DNA of 5,273 nt, taken from J088 sp003695505 [NCBI: Candidatus Dadabacteria bacterium] (lineage in GTDB: Bacteria > J088). A program made the translations under genes and the position numbers. Shown here in pieces: positions 1 through 4,833 of the stretch. The notes beneath the pieces are model-generated. The model did not search any database and had not been told where the DNA came from. It worked only from the letters and a program-made list of their open reading frames with translations. Each line of letters opens with the position of its first letter. Within the stretch, counting starts at the first letter, position 1. The stretch spans positions 1 to 5,273 of the forward strand of contig RFIY01000198.1 of NCBI GenBank assembly GCA_003695505.1, given 5' to 3'.

Positions 1-1
1 G

Positions 2-712
2 GGCATCTACCTGTTGCCGAATCTGATCACGATCGGCAGTCTTCTGTCGGGTGTGATGGGCATCCACTGGACGATCCAGGGCCATTTCGATCTTGCGGCC
101 TGGGCGATCGTACTGTCGGCGATTCTCGATTCCCTCGATGGCACAGTCGCGCGAGTCACGCGAACACAGAGCCTGTTTGGACAGGAGCTCGATTCGCTGT
201 CAGATATGATCGCTTTCGGCGCAACGCCCGGCATTCTGATGTTTATGTGGGCGCTGCAACCATTCGGAAAGTACGGGTTCGGCGCCCTGTTTCTGTATGT
301 GGCCTGCACGGCGCTACGGTTGGCGCGGTTCAATGTGCAGTCTGGCACCGTTGAACGGCGCGCATTCCAGGGGTTGCCCAGTCCCGGTGCGGCCATCATG
401 ATTGCATCCACGATACTGCTGTACTATGATATGGGTGGTGAAGGAAACCCTTCGAGACACTGGATTTTACTGGCCGAGAGCTATGTCGTGGCGCTGCTGA
501 TGGTCTCAAATATCGCATATCTGAGCAGCAAATCCCTCCATCTGGAGTCTGTCAAGGCATTTCAGACGCTGTTTCTTGTCGTGCTCGCGTTGTCGCTCGT
601 TGTGGCTGAGCCGACAAAGGGTCTTTTTGTCGTTTCGTTTCTGTATGTGGCCAGCGGGCCTGTGCTGCAGCTACGTCGCCTAATCGCGCGGGGAGAGCCC
701 GTTACCCATTAG
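2..712 (+). CDS. pssA: CDP-diacylglycerol--serine O-phosphatidyltransferase (phosphatidylserine synthase), 5' partial
   Basis: This integral inner-membrane enzyme transfers a phosphatidyl group from CDP-diacylglycerol to L-serine, releasing CMP; it is the first committed step to phosphatidylethanolamine. The reading frame is open to the left edge, and the residues GIYLLPNL at the edge match the usual N-terminal region of type II PssA, so the true start lies upstream. The TTG at 14 is only an internal codon. Numbering from that codon, the complete CDP-alcohol phosphotransferase signature is present: D39, D42-G43, A46-R47, G56, D60 and D64 with exact family spacing (about nt 128-205). LRLARFN (101-107) and FQGLPSPGAA (118-127) are further PssA hallmarks. 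Several hydrophobic stretches follow, at about 27-38, 87-105, 125-138, 149-170 and 183-215, as expected for a polytopic enzyme. The gene ends with TAG at 710-712, 66 nt before leuA, on the same strand. The pssA-leuA order is common near ilv genes in beta- and gammaproteobacteria (established knowledge), so ilvC may lie upstream (inference). Confidence 0.95.
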   Translation, partial: GIYLLPNLITIGSLLSGVMGIHWTIQGHFDLAAWAIVLSAILDSLDGTVARVTRTQSLFGQELDSLSDMIAFGATPGILMFMWALQPFGKYGFGALFLYVACTALRLARFNVQSGTVERRAFQGLPSPGAAIMIASTILLYYDMGGEGNPSRHWILLAESYVVALLMVSNIAYLSSKSLHLESVKAFQTLFLVVLALSLVVAEPTKGLFVVSFLYVASGPVLQLRRLIARGEPVTH

Positions 713-719
713 GCGACCG

Positions 720-782
720 ATGCCCACAGGAACAGGCGAGGCGGCATCGCCTCGCGCTCACAGGAGCAGAAACAAACGATGA
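720..782 (+). CDS. Possible 20-codon ORF between pssA and leuA, overlapping the leuA start
   Basis: An ATG at 720 opens a 20-codon frame that ends with TGA at 780-782, overlapping the leuA ATG (779-781) in an ATGA arrangement. A weak AGG (711-713), inside and just after the pssA stop, lies 6 nt upstream of the ATG. The peptide ends Arg-rich (RAHRSRNKR) and has no leucine codon, so it is not a classical leucine attenuator leader. If translated, it would open the 736-755 hairpin and leave a terminating ribosome on the leuA start, coupling the two. A chance open frame of this length is quite likely, so this is a weak call. Confidence 0.2.
   Translation: MPTGTGEAASPRAHRSRNKR
736..755 (+). promoter_or_regulatory. 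Perfect 8-bp GC-rich stem-loop upstream of leuA
   Basis: GCGAGGCG (736-743) pairs perfectly with CGCCTCGC (748-755) around a GCAT loop. No T-run follows, so it is not an intrinsic terminator. A second, weak 4-bp hairpin (GCTC 756-759 with GAGC 764-767) would partly cover the leuA Shine-Dalgarno. The structure could slow ribosomes, shape processing between the pssA and leuA segments, or be chance in GC-rich DNA. A regulatory role is inference. Confidence 0.45.
762..766 (+). promoter_or_regulatory. Putative ribosome-binding site of leuA
   Basis: AGGAG lies 12 nt before the leuA ATG at 779. The motif is good but the spacing is longer than usual. No other in-frame start with a better site was found; the next in-frame Met is residue 34, inside the conserved domain. 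Confidence 0.6.
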
Positions 783-2356
783 CCAACGTAACCAACTCCC
801 AATCCAGTCAGGCTACGGACTACGTCCGGATTTTTGACACGACGCTTCGGGACGGCGAACAGGCGCCCGGTAATTCGATGAACATGGCGGAAAAGCTGCG
901 GCTTGCACATCAGCTTGCGCGGCTCAATGTCGATGTGATCGAGGCCGGGTTTCCGATCTCGAGTCCCGGTGACTTCGAGAGCGTCGAACTGATTGCGACC
1001 GAAGTGCGCGGACCCGCCATCTGCGGCCTGGCGCGCACTGCGGATGCCGACATCGACGCCGCCTGGAACGCGATCAGGAAAGCCGAGCGAGCCCGTATTC
1101 ATACGTTTATCGCGACGAGCCCGATTCATATGCGCGACAAATTGCGCATGACCCCGGACGAGGTCGTCGAGGCGGCTGCGCGTGCGGTCGAACGGGCCCG
1201 TGGTTACACCGAGGATGTCGAGTTCAGCGCAGAAGATGCCACGCGCAGTGAATGGGATTTTCTCGTCAGGGTCTATCAGGCGGCCATCAACGCCGGGGCG
1301 ACAACCCTGAACGTGCCCGATACCGTTGGTTACACCGTTCCCGAGGAGTATGGCCGTCTGTTTGCGTACCTGCGTGAACATCTCGTCGGTGCCGAAAACG
1401 TAATCTTTTCGGCACATTGCCACAACGATCTTGGGCTGGCCGTCGCCAATTCGATCGCCGCGATCCAGAACGGTGCGCGACAGGTCGAATGCACGATCAA
1501 CGGCATCGGAGAACGGGCAGGCAATGCCGCGCTCGAAGAGATCGCCATGGCGTTGCATCTGCGCTACGACCACTACGGTATTCGTACCAACGTCGATACG
1601 CGGCAGATTTATCCCAGCAGCCGGATGCTGAGCCAGATTACCGGGAACCCCGTGCAGCCGAACAAGGCGATTGTTGGCGCCAACGCGTTCGCGCATGAGT
1701 CCGGGATCCATCAGGATGGCGTACTCAAGAATGTCCAGACCTATGAAATCATGGATCCGGCCGATGTTGGCGTACCCGCGAACCGGCTTGTACTGGGTAA
1801 ACACAGCGGGCGCCACGCATTTCGCCGCCGGCTCGAGGAACTGGGATATGTTCTCGATACAGACGCGCTGAACAAGGCGTTCCAGCGGTTCAAACAGCTC
1901 GCGGATCAGAAAAAAGAGATCTACGACGAAGATCTCGAGGCGATCGTTGCCGACGAAATCGTGCGCATCCCGACCCGTTACCAGATCCTGAGCGTCAACG
2001 TGTCCAGCGGGACGGAAATGTTGCCGTCGGCTACCGTGGCGATGGAAATCGAAGGCAAACGCGTGATCGCCGGTGCGCGCGGGGACGGTCCCGTCGATGC
2101 CGCGCTCAACGCCATCAAGGAGCTGACCGGTACGACCGCGATCATGCGCGAGTACGTCGTGGCCGCGATCAGCGGTGGCACGGATGCCCAGGGCGAAGTG
2201 ACCGTGCGCATCGAGGACGACGGGCATATGGTGACCGGCAAGGGGAGTGACACCGACATTGTCGTCGCCTCTGCTCGCGCGTATGTGCACGCATTGAACC
2301 GTCTCGCGTATCGACGCGACGACGTCCCGACCATCAGCCGCGTAACCGGACCCTGA
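779..2356 (+). CDS. leuA: 2-isopropylmalate synthase
   Basis: This cytoplasmic enzyme condenses acetyl-CoA with 2-oxoisovalerate to give 2-isopropylmalate, the committed and leucine-feedback-inhibited step of leucine biosynthesis. At 525 residues it has the length of the E. coli type (523), with about 11 extra residues before the TIM barrel. Visible motifs are [10 protein letters not shown] (19-28), PDTVGYT (180-186), the HxH motif H213/H215 followed by ND, and NGIGERAGN (241-249). D25, H213, H215 and N249 match the metal ligands known in E. coli LeuA (D14, H202, H204, N238) at a constant offset. ESGIHQDGV (307-315) and GKHSGRHAF (340-348) mark the linker subdomains. The C-terminal regulatory domain spans about 395-505 and contains [14 protein letters not shown] (433-446), the region linked with leucine binding. 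No lesion is seen. It follows pssA by 66 nt and precedes the peptidase gene by 23 nt on the same strand. Homocitrate synthase or citramalate synthase are less likely given full-length LeuA similarity. Confidence 0.97.
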   Translation: MTNVTNSQSSQATDYVRIFDTTLRDGEQAPGNSMNMAEKLRLAHQLARLNVDVIEAGFPISSPGDFESVELIATEVRGPAICGLARTADADIDAAWNAIRKAERARIHTFIATSPIHMRDKLRMTPDEVVEAAARAVERARGYTEDVEFSAEDATRSEWDFLVRVYQAAINAGATTLNVPDTVGYTVPEEYGRLFAYLREHLVGAENVIFSAHCHNDLGLAVANSIAAIQNGARQVECTINGIGERAGNAALEEIAMALHLRYDHYGIRTNVDTRQIYPSSRMLSQITGNPVQPNKAIVGANAFAHESGIHQDGVLKNVQTYEIMDPADVGVPANRLVLGKHSGRHAFRRRLEELGYVLDTDALNKAFQRFKQLADQKKEIYDEDLEAIVADEIVRIPTRYQILSVNVSSGTEMLPSATVAMEIEGKRVIAGARGDGPVDAALNAIKELTGTTAIMREYVVAAISGGTDAQGEVTVRIEDDGHMVTGKGSDTDIVVASARAYVHALNRLAYRRDDVPTISRVTGP

Positions 2357-2364
2357 GCAGAGAC

Positions 2365-2372
2365 GAGGGTGA
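2365..2372 (+). promoter_or_regulatory. Ribosome-binding site supporting the GTG start of the peptidase gene
   Basis: GAGGGTGA lies 7 nt before the GTG at 2380 and resembles the anti-SD complement. It supports GTG 2380 as the start; the overlapping GTG at 2369 runs into a stop after four codons. Confidence 0.6.
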
Positions 2373-2379
2373 TTTTTTC

Positions 2380-2787
2380 GTGATCCGCAGAATCCAGATA
2401 CTCATCCTGATCCTTGCGACCGCCGCCGCGGCCGTTTCCGTGTCGAATCGGTTGCGCGCAGAGGAACCCGACTCGGTTTACGAAAAGCTCGATTTGTTCG
2501 GGCAGGCGCTGAGCATCATCCGTAATCAGTATGTGCGGGATGTCGACATTACCGAACTGATTTACGGCGCGATTGAAGGCATGGTGGAAAAGCTCGATGC
2601 GCATTCGAGTTTTCTGCCGCCGCGCGCCTTTCAGGAAATGCAGGTCGAAACACAGGGGGAATTTGGCGGCATCGGTATTGAGATCACGTTGCGCGAAAAC
2701 TGGTTGACGATCGTGTCTCCCATTGACGACACGCCTGCCAGCCGCGCGGGTCTCAAGCGGCGATCGCATCATCGCGATCGAAGGTGA
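2380..2787 (+). CDS. N-terminal fragment of the S41 peptidase (signal peptide plus half PDZ)
   Basis: As the sequence stands, translation from GTG 2380 gives 135 residues ending at TGA 2785-2787. Residues 1-27 form a Sec-type signal peptide or membrane anchor, 31-92 the conserved S41 N-terminal helical region, and 93-126 the start of the PDZ domain. The last nine residues (RRSHHRDRR) are out-of-frame read-through with no family resemblance. The fragment lacks the protease domain, so alone it cannot be catalytic. It is best treated as the 5' half of the interrupted gene. Confidence 0.6.
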   Translation: MIRRIQILILILATAAAAVSVSNRLRAEEPDSVYEKLDLFGQALSIIRNQYVRDVDITELIYGAIEGMVEKLDAHSSFLPPRAFQEMQVETQGEFGGIGIEITLRENWLTIVSPIDDTPASRAGLKRRSHHRDRR

Positions 2788-3790
2788 AAGTACCCGGGAT
2801 ATGACACTGCAGGATGCAGTCGACCGGCTTCGCGGCAAGATCGGTACCGCCGTGCATATCACGGTCATTCGGCCGCGCGAGCTGCCAGACAGCCCGGATG
2901 ATGACGACGACAAGCCCGAGATCGAATGGGGCGAGCCGTTCGACGTCAAGCTCGTTCGCGACCGGATCCGCATTCGCAGCGTGCGTAGCAAGGAGCTCGA
3001 AGACGGTCAGGTCCTGCAGGTACGCGTTCTGCAGTTCCAGCAGCGCACGGGCGCAGATCTGCGCGACGCGATTGCGCCCGAAAAGCTCGAAGGGCGGCGC
3101 GGACTGATTCTCGATCTCCGCAATAATCCGGGGGGACTGCTCGATCAGGCGATCGCCGTGGCCGATCTGTTTTTGAAGGAAGGCCTGATCGTCTACACCG
3201 ATGGTCGCGATCCGGCGATGCACAAGGAATGGCGAGCCGAAGACGACGGTATCGAGCCGACGGTACCCGTGATCGTGCTGATCAATGGTGGAACCGCCAG
3301 CGCATCCGAAATCGTGTCAGGCGCACTTCAGGATCACCACCGCGCGTTTCTTGTTGGCAGCCGCTCGTTCGGGAAGGGTTCGGTTCAGACCATTGTGCGG
3401 ATGAGCGACGGATCGGGTCTGCGGATCACGACGGCGCTGTACTATACCCCCAGCGGACGATCCATTCAGGCCGAGGGCATTGTGCCGGACCTCGTCGTAC
3501 AGCCGGCGCCTGAGCTTGACGAACTGATCACGCGCGAGGAAGACCTTGCACGCCATCTCGAAGTCAACGAGGACGGCGCGCCGGACGTGCGTGACGGCGA
3601 TGCGCCGGCGACGCCAGTCACCGAGCAGATCCGGCGTCGACAGGAGTTGCGGGAACAACTTGCCGCACGCAAGGATCAGGGCGATGTTGTCCTGCAGACC
3701 GCAGTCGATCTCCTGATGGGGCGTCGCGACTGGCCTGCGCCAGCTACTGACGCGGCCGCAACGGCGACCGGGCCCACGGCAAAAGACTGA
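2723..3790 (+). CDS. C-terminal fragment of the S41 peptidase (half PDZ plus Ser/Lys protease domain)
   Basis: This open frame begins before the lesion, but only residues from about 12 (nt 2756) onward resemble the family. They give the second half of the PDZ (SGDRIIAIEG to HITVIRP), an acidic linker with five consecutive Asp (about residues 59-63), and the protease core with ILDLRNNPGG (128-137), catalytic S193 and K218, YTPSGRSIQAEGIVPD (241-256) and a C-terminal tail rich in Ala, Thr and Pro. The TTG at 2723 is unlikely to be a real start. The ATG at 2801, 14 nt after the upstream stop and preceded by AAGGTGA (2781-2787), is the only plausible reinitiation site. A product from there would lack a signal peptide and half the PDZ, so it would stay in the cytoplasm. 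Confidence 0.55.
   Translation: MTTRLPAARVSSGDRIIAIEGESTRDMTLQDAVDRLRGKIGTAVHITVIRPRELPDSPDDDDDKPEIEWGEPFDVKLVRDRIRIRSVRSKELEDGQVLQVRVLQFQQRTGADLRDAIAPEKLEGRRGLILDLRNNPGGLLDQAIAVADLFLKEGLIVYTDGRDPAMHKEWRAEDDGIEPTVPVIVLINGGTASASEIVSGALQDHHRAFLVGSRSFGKGSVQTIVRMSDGSGLRITTALYYTPSGRSIQAEGIVPDLVVQPAPELDELITREEDLARHLEVNEDGAPDVRDGDAPATPVTEQIRRRQELREQLAARKDQGDVVLQTAVDLLMGRRDWPAPATDAAATATGPTAKD
2755..2761 (+). other. Frameshift site in the peptidase gene
   Basis: Upstream frame reads GLK ending at AAG 2755-2757; the family pattern GLKxGD resumes in the next frame with GGC at 2759. One base (C2758) stands where a whole codon is expected, so two bases appear to be missing. Loss of one AG unit from an ancestral AAGAGC would exactly give the observed AAGC. 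No known slippery sequence is recognisable. Confidence 0.75.
2761..2780 (+). repeat. 7-bp inverted repeat immediately after the frameshift site
   Basis: CGATCGC (2761-2767) and GCGATCG (2774-2780) are perfect reverse complements around a 6-nt loop, three bases after the AAG codon where frame is lost. The arms encode conserved DRIIAI residues and GCGATCG-like words are frequent in this DNA, so coding constraint explains it adequately. A link with the lesion is inference. Confidence 0.5.
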
Positions 3791-3800
3791 TTTCCAGGTC

Positions 3801-3808
3801 AGGGCGAG
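3801..3808 (+). promoter_or_regulatory. Weak ribosome-binding site of the YibQ-like gene
   Basis: AGGGCGAG lies 5 nt before GTG 3814. The match to the SD consensus is only partial, but this start gives a complete secretion signal, and later starts would remove it. Confidence 0.4.
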
Positions 3809-3813
3809 TCACG

Positions 3814-4833
3814 GTGCGCCGCCATCTGCTGGCGGTATGCTGCGGTTTTGTGGCGCTGTGCGCCGCTTGTGAACCTGCTCCGTCGCGTGATGGCTCAGAC
3901 ACAAAAATCCCACCAGCCGATCGTGTCATGCGTGCGAACGAAGTCGCTGACATCTTGCAGCGACGCGGTGTCGAGTGGTTTGCAGAGACGGAACACGACT
4001 GGATCACGTTTCCGTCCCCGGACGACGAGGCCTGGCTGGCGGCGCTCGACGACCTGAGAGGACAGGGAGTTGAGTTGCGTCCTGTCGACGGCACTATTGC
4101 GGTTCGGTCGGCGGGGCGCCTTGTTGTGGCGATTCACCCGCCCGACCGCGGCTGGCTCGTCGCGATTATCGACGATCTGGGCTTCCGCAGGGATCGGGCA
4201 CAACAGTTGATCGATCTCGCGGTGCCGATTTTTATGGCGGTCCTGCCGGATCGCCCGCACTCCGTGGACATCGCGCGGATGGCTGGCGCCGCAGGGTTGC
4301 CGGTGATGCTGCATCAGCCAATGGAACCGCGCGGTTATCCGGACGTCAATCCCGGAAAACGGGCGATGATGAGCAGCCAGACCGAAGCCGAGTGGCGACG
4401 GCTCCTCGATGAAAACCTGGACGCGTTGCCGGGTGTCATGGGACTTAATAACCACATGGGCAGCGCACTGAGCCGCGACGAGCGCGCGGCACGCGTTCTG
4501 GCGACAACGGCTCGGCGACGCGATCTGCTGCTCGTGGACTCCCTGACGGTACCCGATTCTCAGATCTATCGGGTCTGCCGGGAACTTGGCGGTCGTTGTC
4601 TGAGGCGCGACGTATTCCTCGACAATGAACGCAGCGACGGCGCGGTGTCTGCCCAGGCGGAGCAGTGGTTTGAACTGGCGCGGAAACACGGCCTCGCCGT
4701 CGCGATTGGCCATCCCTACGCGGTGACCATCGGCGTCCTTGGTAATCTGTTGGCAGAGATTGAACGCCGACAGCTTCGGCTGATCGGGGCTGTGCGGTTG
4801 AACGCCTGGCTGAAAAGGAACAAGACCCGGTGA
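3814..4833 (+). CDS. yibQ: Divergent polysaccharide deacetylase family protein (YibQ-like), exported
   Basis: The protein belongs to the divergent polysaccharide deacetylase family (YibQ/DUF610). Its substrate is not established, but linkage to envC and ctp genes in many proteobacteria suggests an envelope or peptidoglycan-related role. From GTG 3814 it has 339 residues. Residues 1-19 form a secretion signal with a short Cys-rich core; C19 in CAAC followed by a polar Pro/Ser/Asp linker suggests lipidation, though the -3 residue is Cys rather than Leu. Residues 40-110 form a region I do not recognise. The family domain spans about 114-330: AIIDDLG (117-123, D120-D121), HQPMEP (167-172), GLNNHMGS (210-217, H214), RRDVFLDNE (264-272) and AIGHPY (297-302, H300), in the same order as in E. 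coli YibQ. The acidic pair and the three His are candidate metal or catalytic residues by analogy. It starts 23 nt after the peptidase gene and overlaps the next gene by 4 nt. It appears intact. Confidence 0.9.
   Translation: MRRHLLAVCCGFVALCAACEPAPSRDGSDTKIPPADRVMRANEVADILQRRGVEWFAETEHDWITFPSPDDEAWLAALDDLRGQGVELRPVDGTIAVRSAGRLVVAIHPPDRGWLVAIIDDLGFRRDRAQQLIDLAVPIFMAVLPDRPHSVDIARMAGAAGLPVMLHQPMEPRGYPDVNPGKRAMMSSQTEAEWRRLLDENLDALPGVMGLNNHMGSALSRDERAARVLATTARRRDLLLVDSLTVPDSQIYRVCRELGGRCLRRDVFLDNERSDGAVSAQAEQWFELARKHGLAVAIGHPYAVTIGVLGNLLAEIERRQLRLIGAVRLNAWLKRNKTR
4815..4819 (+). promoter_or_regulatory. Ribosome-binding site for the UXS-like gene, inside the end of the YibQ-like gene
   Basis: AAGGA lies 10 nt before GTG 4830 and supports that start. 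The start and the upstream stop share GTGA (4830-4833), the usual arrangement for translational coupling. Confidence 0.6.

Larger units (their letters stand above)
725..769 (+). repeat. 11-nt imperfect direct repeat flanking a hairpin, pssA-leuA spacer
   Basis: CACAGGAACAG (725-735) and CACAGGAGCAG (759-769) differ at one base and bracket the hairpin at 736-755. Both copies contain a Shine-Dalgarno-like AGGA; the second supplies the likely leuA ribosome-binding site. The repeat is read directly from the sequence. Any function, such as alternative ribosome docking or a small duplication remnant, is inference. Confidence 0.55.
2380..3790 (+). pseudogene. ctpA: S41-family C-terminal processing peptidase (CtpA/Prc-like), frameshifted in the PDZ domain
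   Basis: Carboxy-terminal processing proteases are envelope serine proteases that trim or degrade substrates, in several proteobacteria including peptidoglycan hydrolases and lipoproteins. The frame from GTG 2380 encodes a signal peptide (RR, then hydrophobic residues 7-21, possible cleavage after A27), the N-terminal S41 region (LDAHSSFLPP 72-81) and the first half of the PDZ domain (GEFGGIGIEI 93-102). It loses frame after GLK (codon ending 2757). The rest, SGDRIIAIEG and everything after, is in the +1 frame to TGA 3788-3790. Restoring two bases (for example an AG, giving AAG AGC GGC GAT) yields a 470-residue protein of ordinary family length. The downstream half keeps DLRNNPGG, the TASASE nucleophile (AGC codon 3299-3301) and the SFGKGSVQ lysine (AAG codon 3374-3376), a 25-residue separation as in known S41 Ser/Lys dyads. 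Only one lesion is seen, so it is either a recent mutation, a sequencing error, or less likely recoding. Confidence 0.85.

Noticed and set aside
14-16. TTG as the start of pssA
   Set aside because: In-frame codons upstream (GIYL) belong to the conserved PssA N-terminal region, so the gene begins outside the window.
736-755. Rho-independent terminator between pssA and leuA
   Set aside because: The stem is strong but no T-run follows; the next bases are GCTCACAGG.
720-782. Leucine attenuator leader peptide
   Set aside because: The small frame contains no leucine codons, and there is no terminator hairpin with T-run downstream.
758-2290. 510-codon open frame on the minus strand across leuA
   Set aside because: It mirrors leuA codon structure in GC-rich DNA. 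leuA is a complete, motif-perfect gene, and the antisense product shows no recognisable domain.
2373-2378. T6 run before the peptidase start as a terminator tail for leuA
   Set aside because: No GC-rich hairpin precedes it within the 23-nt spacer; it looks like a normal A/T-rich SD-to-start spacer.
2752-2780. Programmed ribosomal frameshift
   Set aside because: No X-XXY-YYZ heptamer or prfB-like CTT-TGA motif is seen. A simple +1 slip would also leave the PDZ one residue short, so a 2-nt deletion explains the site better.
1978-2991. 337-codon minus-strand frame spanning the leuA-peptidase junction
   Set aside because: It crosses the ends of two well supported + strand genes, is Ser/Arg-rich as antisense shadows are, and has no recognisable motif.
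3895-4713. 272-codon minus-strand frame inside the YibQ-like gene
   Set aside because: It lies wholly opposite a gene with conserved family motifs; no independent evidence for a product.
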